DNA of 43,336 bases from Gammaproteobacteria bacterium (GTDB lineage: Bacteria > Pseudomonadota > Gammaproteobacteria > Pseudomonadales > Azotimanducaceae), in NCBI GenBank assembly GCA_028821125.1, contig JAPPHD010000134.1, positions 1 through 43,336 on the forward strand, read 5' to 3'. The notes beneath the pieces were generated by a model. That model worked only from the letters and a program-made list of their open reading frames with translations, made no database searches and was not told the DNA's origin. The number at the start of each line of letters is the position of its first letter. Position 1 is the stretch's first letter. Made by a program: the position numbers and the translations under genes. Of this stretch, positions 8,277 to 18,104 are shown piece by piece.

Positions 8277-9824
8277 TCAGTGCCTGAAATGGCGGATGCC
8301 GGTGAACACCATGGCCATGCCGTGCTCGTCGGCCGCATCGATGACTTCAGTATCGCGCATGGAACCGCCGGGTTGAATCACGGCGGCGATGCCCGCGGCG
8401 GCGGCGGCTTCGATCCCGTCCCGGAAAGGGAAGAACGCGTCGGAAGCCATGACCGAACCGGGCACCGTCAAGCCTTCGTCCCCGGCCTTGAAACCGGCTA
8501 TGCGGGCGCTGACCACCCGGCTCATCTGACCCGCGCCGACACCGATGGTCTGCCCGTTACGGGCGTAGACGATGGCATTAGACTTCACGAACCAGGCGAC
8601 CCGCCAGGCAAAGAGCAAGTCCTGCATCTCTTCGGCGCTCGGTACCCGTTTGGTCACCGTGCGCAACGCATCCTCGTCCAGGCACCTGTCGTCCGGCGTC
8701 TGCGCCAGGAGCCCGCCCGCGACTTTCTTCAGGTCGAGGCCGCCGCCGGGCCCCGCGAGCGGCCCGCAGGCGAGCAGCCGCACGTTCTTTCTGGCCTTTG
8801 CGGCTTCTTCCGCATCGGCGCTCACGGCCGGCGCCGCCACGACTTCCACGAATTGCGCCTCGAGAATCTCGCGAAGCAGGGCGCCGTCGAGTTCGCGGTT
8901 GAACGCCACGATGCCGCCGAAGGCGGATGTCGGGTCCGTCGCGAAGGCCCGCCGGTACGCCTCCGCCGGGTTCGTGCCGAGGGCAACGCCGCAGGGATTG
9001 GCATGCTTGACGATCACGCAGGCCGGTTCGTCGAACACGCTGACGCATTTCAGCGCCGCATCCGTGTCGGCCACGTTGTTGAAGGAAAGCGCCCTGCCCT
9101 GGAATTGCCGCGCCCCGGCCACCGTGCCGGCGGTGTTCTCCTCCACATAGAAAGCCGCGCTCTGATGGGGATTCTCCCCGTAGCGCATGTCTTGCCGCTT
9201 GGCGTAGGACAGCCCCAGGCGCTCGGGCAGGGGGCCGCCGCCCGCCAGGTATTCCGCCACGATGCGGTCGTATTCGGCGGTGTGACGGAACGCCTTTTCC
9301 GCGAGACGCCGGCGCAGGGCTGCATCCGCGCCGCCCGCGGCAAGGGCGGCGACCACGTCTTCGTAGTCGCCCGGATCGACCACCGCAAGGACGTCCCGGT
9401 GGTTCTTTGCCGCGGCGCGCAACATGGCGGGGCCGCCGATGTCGATGTTCTCGATGGCCAGTTCATCCGTGCAGTCCGGCCGGGCAATGGTGGCCGCAAA
9501 CGGGTAAAGATTGACGACCACCACGTCGATGGGATCGATGGCGTGCTGCTCGAGCGCGTCTTCATCGGTGCCGCGGCGCGCGAGAATGCCGCCGTGAATT
9601 TTCGGATGCAGCGTTTTCACGCGGCCGTCCATCAACTCGGGAAAACCGGTATGGTCGGCCACCTCCGTTACCGGGACGCCCGCTGCGGCGATGGCCCGGC
9701 AGGTGCCGCCGCTGGAGAGGATGGCAAGCCCCAGACCGTGCAGTGCATGTGCCAGCTCGGCAACGCCCGTCTTGTCTGAAACGCTGATGAGCGCGCGCGC
9801 CTTCCGTGCGGCCGGTTCGGTCAT
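8277..9824 (-). CDS. purH: Bifunctional AICAR transformylase/IMP cyclohydrolase
   Basis: Catalyses the last two purine steps, AICAR to FAICAR to IMP. The first ~200 residues are the MGS-like cyclohydrolase domain ([33 protein letters not shown]). The rest is the transformylase, with [13 protein letters not shown] and the catalytic KHANPCG at about 273. The 515-residue length is normal. GGGAG lies 8 bases before the ATG. A perfect hairpin at 9879-9899 sits between this start and the gene upstream, so purH may be transcribed from its own promoter or through an attenuating leader. fis, which often precedes purH in this order, is absent. Confidence 0.97.
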   Translation of the reverse strand: MTEPAARKARALISVSDKTGVAELAHALHGLGLAILSSGGTCRAIAAAGVPVTEVADHTGFPELMDGRVKTLHPKIHGGILARRGTDEDALEQHAIDPIDVVVVNLYPFAATIARPDCTDELAIENIDIGGPAMLRAAAKNHRDVLAVVDPGDYEDVVAALAAGGADAALRRRLAEKAFRHTAEYDRIVAEYLAGGGPLPERLGLSYAKRQDMRYGENPHQSAAFYVEENTAGTVAGARQFQGRALSFNNVADTDAALKCVSVFDEPACVIVKHANPCGVALGTNPAEAYRRAFATDPTSAFGGIVAFNRELDGALLREILEAQFVEVVAAPAVSADAEEAAKARKNVRLLACGPLAGPGGGLDLKKVAGGLLAQTPDDRCLDEDALRTVTKRVPSAEEMQDLLFAWRVAWFVKSNAIVYARNGQTIGVGAGQMSRVVSARIAGFKAGDEGLTVPGSVMASDAFFPFRDGIEAAAAAGIAAVIQPGGSMRDTEVIDAADEHGMAMVFTGIRHFRH

Positions 9825-9878
9825 GTGCGGTTCTCCCTGTTCGCGAACGACGTTGTCAAACGAGCCCCCTGCTCTTCA

Positions 9879-9899
9879 GCCGGCGGACTTTCCGCCGGC
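9879..9899 (-). terminator. 9-bp perfect hairpin upstream of purH
   Basis: GCCGGCGGA at 9879-9887 pairs with 9891-9899 around a 3-base loop. It lies 24 bases after the stop of the zinc-ribbon gene and 55 before the purH start. No U-run follows on the transcribed strand, so it is a weak intrinsic terminator, a Rho-assisted end, or a leader structure for purH. Confidence 0.45.
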
Positions 9900-9923
9900 C
9901 CTGCCACTGTCCCTTCAAGCCCG

Positions 9924-10316
9924 TCAAGTCAGGTACAGGGCAAGCTGGAGAAACAATATCAGCACGGCAACCACCAGTGCCCATCGGACCCACCGGTTGC
10001 TGTCCGGGGCACCTCGCGCCAATCGCGGCTCCCCAGGAATTGAACGGACCTCGCCGGCGCCTTTCGGGACATCTGCCGCCCGCCCGCCTGCCTGCGAAAA
10101 TCCAGCGCCTTCTCCGACACCCTCACGGCTCTCAATCCCGTCTATGCCGTCCGTGGCAGAGGTTGCCCCCGGCGCTGTTTCCTCGTCGCCGCTCAGGCTG
10201 TCGGGCGCCAGGAACACCGCCAGGCAAGCTCCACAACGCACTCTGCCGCCCGCCCGGCCCAACTGGGTTCCGGTGATCCGGAACCGTGAACCGCAGGCAG
10301 GGCATTGTGTGACCAC
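9924..10316 (-). CDS. MJ0042-type zinc-ribbon membrane protein, lacking DUF3426 domain
   Basis: The N-terminus matches the MJ0042 zinc ribbon: CPACGSRFRIT followed by GGRVRCGACLAVF, giving two CxxC pairs. A variable Gly/Ser/Glu linker follows, then one membrane segment (WALVVAVLILFLQLALYL) at the extreme C-terminus. Gammaproteobacterial homologues between prmA and fis normally continue past this helix with a DUF3426 domain of over 100 residues; here the protein stops immediately after the helix. GTG 10316 is chosen because GGAG lies 6 bases upstream and because the family begins 2-4 residues before the first CxxC. Function unknown. Confidence 0.7.
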   Translation of the reverse strand: MVTQCPACGSRFRITGTQLGRAGGRVRCGACLAVFLAPDSLSGDEETAPGATSATDGIDGIESREGVGEGAGFSQAGGRAADVPKGAGEVRSIPGEPRLARGAPDSNRWVRWALVVAVLILFLQLALYLT

Positions 10317-10403
10317 TCGATACTCCACACGCCGGACAATCCGCGGAAACTTTACTGCATTCCTCCGACCGCGGCCCCAACCGGACCGCACCCGCCCCAG
10401 GAA

Positions 10404-10441
10404 ACACCGCAGGGTGTCTCCGGCCGCTTCCGCGGGAAGCG
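10404..10441 (-). terminator. Tandem hairpins directly after accB
   Basis: CGCTTCC at 10425-10431 pairs with 10435-10441 (7 bp, 3-base loop) and abuts the accB stop codon. A second, smaller hairpin (ACACC 10404-10408 with GGTGT 10413-10417) follows. Neither has a U-run. They occupy the place where accC would normally begin. Confidence 0.4.
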
Positions 10442-10852
10442 TTAACGGGCTATTCGAAACAGCCCCTGCCCGCGAGCCACGGGTTCCCCGTCGGCCACAA
10501 GGACATCAATGACGACGCCATCCACCTCGGCGGGGATCTCGTTCATCATCTTCATGCTCTCGATGATGCACAGGGTCTCGCCGACCCCCACGGCCGCACC
10601 CGGGCCCACGAAGCGGTCGGCGCCCGGTTCCGGCGCAGCGTAGAAGGTTCCCGCCATCGGCGCCCGGGCGGTGACGAACCCGTCCGCTACCGGGGAACCG
10701 CCGGTTTCCGCCGCACCCGATTCGCGAACCGCCCGAGCCGTTGCCGAAGGGCGGACGATGCGAACCGACTCGTCTCCTTTCTGGACCTCCAGTTCCTCAA
10801 TGCCGGACTCTTCGACCAGTTCGATGAGCTTCTTGATCTTTCGCAGGTCCAC
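10442..10852 (-). CDS. accB: Biotin carboxyl carrier protein of acetyl-CoA carboxylase
   Basis: The N-terminus DLRKIKKLIELVEESGIEELEV is the BCCP signature. After a short Ala/Gly linker the biotinyl domain follows, with the thumb (GTFYAAPEPG) and the biotin-accepting Lys in ESMKMMNE at residue 101. BCCP carries carboxybiotin between biotin carboxylase (AccC) and carboxyltransferase (AccAD) in fatty-acid synthesis. GTG 10852 is chosen because the family starts exactly at M/V-D-x-RKIKKL and AGGGG lies 8 bases upstream; longer versions would run into aroQ. The 136 residues are slightly short because of the linker. accC, almost always the next gene, is not here: the following gene is the zinc-ribbon protein. 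Confidence 0.95.
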   Translation of the reverse strand: MDLRKIKKLIELVEESGIEELEVQKGDESVRIVRPSATARAVRESGAAETGGSPVADGFVTARAPMAGTFYAAPEPGADRFVGPGAAVGVGETLCIIESMKMMNEIPAEVDGVVIDVLVADGEPVARGQGLFRIAR

Positions 10853-10952
10853 GATGTGCGCCCCTGAAGGTTGCTGAACCAACTCGGCGATGGCCGAACC
10901 ATCCGTTTCCGCCGCTTGCCGCACCTGTGCACAAACAGGTGCGGCCAAGCGC

Positions 10953-11411
10953 TCAATCCGCGCCGCCCCCGGCGTTCCCGACATGCGCCATGGCGGCCTG
11001 AAGCGCGAATTCATATCCCAGGGCACCGCAACCGGAGATCACCGCCTCGGCGATGTCGCTCAAATACGAACTCCGCCTGAACGCTTCCCGTGCGTGCACG
11101 TTGGACAGGTGAACCTCGATGAACGGTATCTCCACCCCGAGCAACGCATCCCTGAGCGCGATGCTGGTGTGGGTGAACGCACCGGGGTTGATCACGATGA
11201 AGCCCACGCCATCGGCCCGCGCCCGATGGATGCGCTCGATGAGCGCCTGCTCGCCGTTCGACTGCATGCACGTCAGTTCGTGGCCGGCCGCCCCCGCAAG
11301 CGTACCCAGCCGGCCTTCGATGTCTTCCAGGGTATCGGTGCCGTAGATCTCCGGCTCACGGCTGCCGAGCAGGTTCAGGTTCGGGCCATGCAGCACCAAG
11401 AGCTTCGCCAT
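10953..11411 (-). CDS. aroQ: Type II 3-dehydroquinate dehydratase
   Basis: Third step of the shikimate pathway, 3-dehydroquinate to 3-dehydroshikimate. The 152-residue product has the family start [17 protein letters not shown], with catalytic Arg18 and Tyr23, the NPGAFTHTS loop with His81, and EVHLSN with catalytic His101. The start ATG overlaps the stop of the DsbD-alpha gene (ATGA), so the two are translationally coupled. It lies 100 bases upstream of accB, the usual gammaproteobacterial neighbour. Confidence 0.96.
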   Translation of the reverse strand: MAKLLVLHGPNLNLLGSREPEIYGTDTLEDIEGRLGTLAGAAGHELTCMQSNGEQALIERIHRARADGVGFIVINPGAFTHTSIALRDALLGVEIPFIEVHLSNVHAREAFRRSSYLSDIAEAVISGCGALGYEFALQAAMAHVGNAGGGAD

Positions 11412-11893
11412 CAGCGCTTGTCTCCATCGAGGAAACTGACCGTGCCCTCTGCCGGCGCCACCGCAACCCAGCGGGTCTGGGGCGGATAGCACAGCCCCGC
11501 CTCGGCGCAGCCCTGGTAGCCGATGCCGACTTCCGCCGATTCGCCGCCCGCCCGCACCGGCGCGCTTGCCCGGGCCTGGCCGTAGTAGACCTCGACCTCG
11601 CCGAAATACTCGTCCACCTTCGCCTTGCCGGGTGGAATCGTCGCCTCGCCCACTTGAGCACCCGTGCCTTCCCGGGTCTTGAAGGCGAAGCGGTGACGGT
11701 AGAGGTAGTAGCCGTCGGCGATCTTCCAGCGCGCCACCAGGGCGCCGTCGCCATCCAGCTCGGCGGAAAGTATGAACGCCTCATCCACCGGCAGGAATTC
11801 GGGCTCCTCGACCAGCCAATCCTGCGCGGCAGCATGGCCGATCGCCGCCAGGGCGATCGCCAGGGCTACCAGGCCGGTTTTCACGCTCCACAT
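11411..11893 (-). CDS. Stand-alone DsbD N-terminal (alpha) domain, periplasmic
   Basis: The 160-residue product has a signal peptide ([21 protein letters not shown]) and then the immunoglobulin-like DsbD alpha domain. It carries Cys129 and Cys135 in [13 protein letters not shown], the redox pair that in DsbD passes electrons to DsbC and similar partners. Full DsbD continues with an eight-helix membrane domain and a thioredoxin domain; this gene ends naturally at the aroQ start, so neither is present. Start ATG 11893 is preferred over TTG 11899 because GAGG lies 9 bases upstream. The protein should need a separate membrane electron donor (CcdA/ScsB type) encoded elsewhere, or have another role. 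Confidence 0.85.
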   Translation of the reverse strand: MWSVKTGLVALAIALAAIGHAAAQDWLVEEPEFLPVDEAFILSAELDGDGALVARWKIADGYYLYRHRFAFKTREGTGAQVGEATIPPGKAKVDEYFGEVEVYYGQARASAPVRAGGESAEVGIGYQGCAEAGLCYPPQTRWVAVAPAEGTVSFLDGDKR

Positions 11894-11965
11894 GTGCAAA
11901 TACCTCTTCGAATGTTGTCGAGACGCCGTGCGCCTTGGCTTATTCTACATCCCGCCGCACCCTAA

Positions 11966-11991
11966 CCCGACCTGTTCATGTACAGGTCGGG
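11966..11991. promoter_or_regulatory. 10-bp perfect palindrome between divergent genes
   Basis: CCCGACCTGT at 11966-11975 pairs with ACAGGTCGGG at 11982-11991 around TCATGT. It lies between the divergent DsbD-alpha and lipoprotein starts, so it is not at the end of a known gene. It could be an operator or a hairpin in the lipoprotein leader. CTGT and ACAG are 6 apart, not 8 as in a classical LexA box. Confidence 0.45.
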
Positions 11992-12011
11992 CGTGTTTGG
12001 AGAAGGAGTTG

Positions 12012-12710
12012 ATGCCGCACACCGGAATCCGACACGCGCTCGCCGTTGCCGGCATCTGCCTGCTGGCGGTCGCCGGCTGCGAAAGCGAAGCGCCAATGCC
12101 CGTGCCAGTGCCGGAGCCCGAGCCACCGGCCGAGCCGGCCCCTGAGCCTCCTCCGGACGTTGAACCGCTGCTCGAACAGGCGCGGCTCGCTTTCGAGGCG
12201 CACCGGTTGACCACGCCGGAGCAAAACAGCGCCTATTCCCTGTACCGGGACGTTCTGCGCCTCGACCCGGAAAACGACCATGCCCGCCGGGGCATCGAGA
12301 AAATAGTGGAACGCTATGTCCGGTTCGCCCTCGAGGCCGTCGAACGGCGGCAGTTTGCCCGCGCGCGCTCCATGCTGGCCCGGGCGCGGCTGGTCGATGC
12401 CGGCCACCCGGCCATCGAGCCCACCGCACAGCAGATAAAGCTCGTGGAGGCCGCCGAGCGCGACCGGATCAGGCTCGATCCCGCCGTGCTCGCAGGCCGG
12501 AGTGCCGCCCTGGGAGCCCGGCTGCGCGATCTCGGCCTCCGCGCCAAGAGCGCGGACTGCCGGGTCACCATCAACGCGCGATCCGATGCGGAAGGCCGCT
12601 GGATTTACCGGCAACTCAACAGCGCTTCCGGCGCGGCCCGCGTTCGGGCCAGGCTGGCGATCGCGTCGCCCCCGTCGGTGGAACTCGTCTGTTTGGGTCA
12701 GCCCGGTTGA
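12012..12710 (+). CDS. Lipoprotein with TPR-like helical repeats
   Basis: A signal peptide ends in LLAVAGC, with Cys23 as the lipidation site. A proline/glutamate-rich spacer follows (VPVPEPEPPAEP), then helical repeats reading LLEQARLAFEAHRLT, SLYRDVLRLDPENDHARRGI and RQFARARSMLARARLVD, characteristic of tetratricopeptide-type arrays. The last 60 residues form a separate small domain with two cysteines (DCRVTINARSDAEGR and ELVCLGQPG). The protein is expected on the periplasmic face of a membrane and to hold a protein partner. AAGGAG precedes the ATG by only a few bases; a TTG directly before it is in the same frame. Specific role unknown. Confidence 0.8.
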   Translation: MPHTGIRHALAVAGICLLAVAGCESEAPMPVPVPEPEPPAEPAPEPPPDVEPLLEQARLAFEAHRLTTPEQNSAYSLYRDVLRLDPENDHARRGIEKIVERYVRFALEAVERRQFARARSMLARARLVDAGHPAIEPTAQQIKLVEAAERDRIRLDPAVLAGRSAALGARLRDLGLRAKSADCRVTINARSDAEGRWIYRQLNSASGAARVRARLAIASPPSVELVCLGQPG

Positions 12711-12876
12711 CCGGTTGAATCTGCGCCCTGCGCCACCACATATCCTGTTGGCGGGCCAGGTCGTCATGTGAGTCGGGTACGCGTTCACCGCTTTCCCGCC
12801 GCGCTGCGACAGCGCCCGGTTCGAGTAGTATGGTGCGCGAGCATGGAAACTGCGTCAGCACGGGACGAATTGCGGA

Positions 12877-13932
12877 ATGAACCGGACGTTTGACTGGAAA
12901 CGATGGATTCCCAGCACGGGTAGCGGCAGCCGGGCGGCCGGCGCCCGCAAGTCCGCGGCCCGGGCAGCGGGCACGCTCATCGCCCTCTACCTGGCCGGCT
13001 GCCTGGCGCTGACCTGGTGGTGGGACTTCGAACCGGACCAGTTCGCCGTGCGGGACAACGCCGTCCGGGAGGCGGAGCGCGGCAACCGCGAGGTGGTGAC
13101 CGGGTATACGACCACCGCCACACTGATTCGGCTCGCGGAGACGCTGCTCGACAAGCGCGGCGGCTACCTGTCCAACGACCTCTTTCCGCCCGGGGTCTGG
13201 ATGGACAACGTGCCCAACTGGGAGTTCGGGGTACTGACCCAGGTGCGCGACACCGCCCGTGCCTATCGCATCGACTTCGCGAGGTCACAGAGTCAGTCAA
13301 GGGAAGACCCGGATCTCGCCCAGGCCGAAGGCAAGTTCTTCTTCGACAATTCGAGTTGGGTATTCCCGCCCAGCGAAGCCGAGTACGGCGACGGTACGGA
13401 ACTGCTCAGGGCGTACCTGGAGCGCCTCTCCGACCCCACCCAGCCGGATGCCCAGTTCTATGCGCGTGCCGACAACCTGCAGCAATGGCTGCAGGGCGTC
13501 GAGACCCGTCTCGGCAGCCTGTCGCAGCGATTGTCAGCCAGTGTCGGCAAGCGCCAGTTGAATGTCGACCTGGCCGGGGATGCGGCGGCCGTCCAGGCGA
13601 CCGATGCGCCCCTGGACAGGAGCTACAAGACGCCCTGGCTCGAAATCGACGATGTCTTCTACGAGGCCCGCGGCCAGACCTGGGCGCTGCTGCACCTGCT
13701 GCGGGCGATGGAACACGACTTCGGGGATGTGCTCGACAAGAAGAACGCGCGCGTCAGCCTGCAGCAGATCATCCGCGAGCTCGAACCCACGCAGCAGGCC
13801 ATCTGGAGCCCGGTGATACTGAACGGCGACGGCCTGGGCTTCCTGGCCAACCACTCACTGGTGATGGCCTCGTACATTTCGCGGGCCAACGCCGCCATCA
13901 TCGACCTGCGGGCGCTGCTCGCTCAGGGCTGA
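12877..13932 (+). CDS. DUF2333 family protein
   Basis: The 351-residue product has one N-terminal membrane segment (ALYLAGCLALTWWW, about residues 37-51) and a large periplasmic domain. Features of DUF2333 are GGYLSNDLFPPGVWMDN followed by WEFGVLTQVRD, the FFDNSSWVFPPSEAEY segment, and DDVFYEARGQTWALLHLLRA. The family is common in gammaproteobacteria and its function is unknown. The last 10 bases overlap the end of the convergent coiled-coil gene. Confidence 0.9.
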   Translation: MNRTFDWKRWIPSTGSGSRAAGARKSAARAAGTLIALYLAGCLALTWWWDFEPDQFAVRDNAVREAERGNREVVTGYTTTATLIRLAETLLDKRGGYLSNDLFPPGVWMDNVPNWEFGVLTQVRDTARAYRIDFARSQSQSREDPDLAQAEGKFFFDNSSWVFPPSEAEYGDGTELLRAYLERLSDPTQPDAQFYARADNLQQWLQGVETRLGSLSQRLSASVGKRQLNVDLAGDAAAVQATDAPLDRSYKTPWLEIDDVFYEARGQTWALLHLLRAMEHDFGDVLDKKNARVSLQQIIRELEPTQQAIWSPVILNGDGLGFLANHSLVMASYISRANAAIIDLRALLAQG

Positions 13933-14306
13933 GCCTCAGGCTTCTTTCCGGACAGCTTCGACACCGCGTCGCCTGGCAGCAACCGTTCCACGACGACCCC
14001 TACCAGCACCTCGAGACGACTGACCCGATCCCGCAGTTGGGCCGTCTGCTCGGCAACCGCGCCGATCTCGACGAGCAATTCCCTGCGCAACTCCGCATTG
14101 CCGGTGCGCATTTCCTTGCGGAACGCCGCATTCTCGGCCCGCATGTCCTGGCGGAACGCTGCGTTCTCGGCACGCATTTCAGCGAGCTGGACCGCGAGTT
14201 CGGCTCGCAGAGCACGCTGGCCCTGCAGAACAAGGCCTGCCACCGTCACAAGTACAGTGAGCAATGCAACGCCCACGCCGATCGTCGCCCATCCCTCCCT
14301 GCTCAT
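13923..14306 (-). CDS. Membrane-anchored coiled-coil protein with 11-residue repeats
   Basis: Start ATG 14306 gives a 127-residue protein beginning MSREGWATIG, with one membrane helix at about 8-29 and then a long coiled coil. Three consecutive 11-residue units (MRAENAAFRQD, MRAENAAFRKE, MRTGNAELRRE) continue into a Leu/Val heptad region and a short Lys-rich tail. The layout, an N-terminal helix with a repeat-bearing coiled coil, resembles DUF1640/Bdr-like proteins, but assignment is uncertain. An upstream in-frame alternative start adds 20 residues of unlikely composition. It overlaps the DUF2333 gene tail to tail by 10 bases. Confidence 0.65.
   Translation of the reverse strand: MSREGWATIGVGVALLTVLVTVAGLVLQGQRALRAELAVQLAEMRAENAAFRQDMRAENAAFRKEMRTGNAELRRELLVEIGAVAEQTAQLRDRVSRLEVLVGVVVERLLPGDAVSKLSGKKPEAQP
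14079..14177 (-). repeat. Three 33-base tandem repeats inside the coiled-coil gene
   Basis: Units at 14145-14177, 14112-14144 and 14079-14111. The first two are nearly identical at the DNA level; the third has diverged. Repeat number could vary between strains in steps of 11 residues, about three helical turns, without breaking the frame. Confidence 0.75.
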
Positions 14307-14456
14307 GACCGCGCCCTGTTCACAACCGTACTCACCGATACCACCAAGCAGTACTGTTTCCACCACTAAACCAGCCCGGGCGGGGGCGGGTCAATGGCAG
14401 ATTTCCTACAATCGGTGCGCGAATAAAGCCCGGGATGCCTTTTGAGTTTTCGCTGG

Positions 14457-14462
14457 TATGAT
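14457..14462 (+). promoter_or_regulatory. Extended -10 promoter candidate for hppA
   Basis: TATGAT preceded by TGG forms an extended -10 element 120 bases before the hppA start. No good -35 is present 17 bases upstream, which is acceptable for extended -10 promoters. It is the best promoter candidate between the divergent coiled-coil and hppA genes. Confidence 0.45.
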
Positions 14463-14581
14463 ACGCGCCGCCGTGGGGGCGGCCAGGATAAGTAGCGGGA
14501 CATCGGTTCACGCGTGTACGGCACCGGTCAAGCGCCCGCCTTTCAATCAACAACCGGAACACTCAACAACCGGAACACAAA

Positions 14582-16615
<2,034 letters not shown>

Positions 16616-16632
16616 CCGGAAGCGACGTACGG

Positions 16633-16646
16633 CCCGCTATAGCGGG
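16633..16646. terminator. Perfect 14-base palindrome between hppA and PPi-PFK ends
   Basis: CCCGCTATAGCGGG overlaps the stop codon of the minus-strand gene and lies 17 bases after the hppA stop. It is symmetric and so could act on both convergent transcripts, but has no T-run on either side. Confidence 0.4.
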
Positions 16647-17896
16647 AATGGTTCGAGCTTTTTCGCCACCAACTCGTTCTTGAGCGTCACGTAACAGGGC
16701 AAACCGTTCCGGTAGGGCGGATAGTCTTCCCCGGCGATCAGCGGCGCGAGATAGCGGCGCGCCTTCGCGGTGATGCCGAAACCGTCCGCGCTGAGGAAGC
16801 TCTTCGGCATCTTGCGCTCGACGTTGGCCACCCGGGACAGCTTCGCTTCGCCGATCTTCCAGCGGTAAGGCTCATCGCTGGTGCGCACCACCGTCGGCAT
16901 GACCGCGTTCTTGCCCGCGAGCGCAAACTCCACCGCGGCCCTGCCCATCGCGTAGGCCTGTTCGGCATCGTTGGCAGACGCGACATGACGCGCGGAACGC
17001 TGCAGGTAGTCGGCCACCGCCCAGTGATACTTGTAGCCGAGCCCCGCCTTGACGATGTTGGCGAGCGCCGGGGCCACGCCGCCGAGCTGCGTGTGGCCGA
17101 AGGCATCCTTGCTGCCCGCATCCGCCAGGAAAACACCGTCGGCATAACGCGCCCCCTCGGAGACCACGATCACGCAGTAACCGCGCGCCTCCACGGTCTT
17201 CTTCACCTTCCTGAGCAGCGCCGCCTCGTCGAACGGCACTTCGGGGAAAACGATGAGATGAGGCGGATCGCCTCGCTTTTCCTGCGCCAGTGCCGATGCC
17301 GCCGCGATCCATCCCGCGTGACGTCCCATCACCTCCAGGATGAACACCTTCGTGGACGTTGAGCACATCGACTGCACGTCCAGCGCCGCCTCCCGGGTGG
17401 AAACCGCCACGTATTTGGCCACGGACCCGAAACCCGGGCAGGAATCGGTGAAGGGCAGGTCGTTGTCCACGGTTTTCGGAATGCCGATGCAGACCATGGG
17501 ATAGCCGAGCCTCGAGCCGAGCTGCGTCACCTTGTTGGCGGTGTCCTGGGAGTCGCCGCCCCCGTTGTAGAAGAAGTAGCGGATGTCGTGTGCGGCGAAG
17601 ACTTCGATGAGCCGACGATATTCCCGTTGGTTGTCCTCGATGGCCCCGAGCTTGTAGCGGCAGGACCCGAACGCGCCGCCTGGCGTATGACGCAGGCCCG
17701 CGATGATCCCGGCCGGCTCGAGGCTCGTGTCGATGAGTTCCTCGGTCAGCGCGCCGATGATGCCGTTCCTGCCCGCGAGCACCTTGCCGATGCTTCCGCC
17801 ATGCTTGCGCGCCGTCTCGATGACGGCGCAGGCCGTCGCATTGATGACCGCGGTAACACCGCCCGACTGGGCATAGAAAGCGTTCGCTCCCGCCAT
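16637..17896 (-). CDS. Pyrophosphate-dependent 6-phosphofructokinase
   Basis: Reversible phosphorylation of fructose 6-phosphate with PPi. The start [16 protein letters not shown] is typical of this class. The two positions that separate donors both point to PPi: Asp at the second position of the GGGDSQDTA loop (Asp115, where ATP enzymes have Gly) and Lys141 in PKTVDNDL (where ATP enzymes have Gly). MGRHAGW and SEGARYADG complete the active site. ATG 17896 is preferred to 17905 because GGCGG sits at a workable distance and the family starts here; it gives 419 residues. Pairing with hppA suggests PPi made by glycolysis or biosynthesis is used for both carbon flux and ion pumping. Confidence 0.93.
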   Translation of the reverse strand: MAGANAFYAQSGGVTAVINATACAVIETARKHGGSIGKVLAGRNGIIGALTEELIDTSLEPAGIIAGLRHTPGGAFGSCRYKLGAIEDNQREYRRLIEVFAAHDIRYFFYNGGGDSQDTANKVTQLGSRLGYPMVCIGIPKTVDNDLPFTDSCPGFGSVAKYVAVSTREAALDVQSMCSTSTKVFILEVMGRHAGWIAAASALAQEKRGDPPHLIVFPEVPFDEAALLRKVKKTVEARGYCVIVVSEGARYADGVFLADAGSKDAFGHTQLGGVAPALANIVKAGLGYKYHWAVADYLQRSARHVASANDAEQAYAMGRAAVEFALAGKNAVMPTVVRTSDEPYRWKIGEAKLSRVANVERKMPKSFLSADGFGITAKARRYLAPLIAGEDYPPYRNGLPCYVTLKNELVAKKLEPFPL

Positions 17897-18104
17897 CTGG
17901 ATCATTTCCGCCGGATAATGGTCAATTGTAGTCGGAATCCACCGCACTGACCCGCGAACAGCACCCATTCAACGCAGCACCGCGGCCGTTGCCCGCAAGC
18001 CAACACAGATCGAGCCGCGGCAGAAGGTCATTCACTCTCGCCGGTCAAGTGCGAGTTGAACGGAAGCTGGGATAACATCGGCATACCCGGCCCGGGCCAG
18101 GCAA

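Noticed and set aside
10442-11026. Long version of AccB (194 codons)
   Set aside because: The extra N-terminus is out-of-frame aroQ sequence; the BCCP family begins at DLRKIKKL.
11966-11991. LexA box
   Set aside because: CTGT and ACAG are separated by 6 bases, while the enterobacterial LexA site needs 8; the neighbouring genes are not SOS genes.
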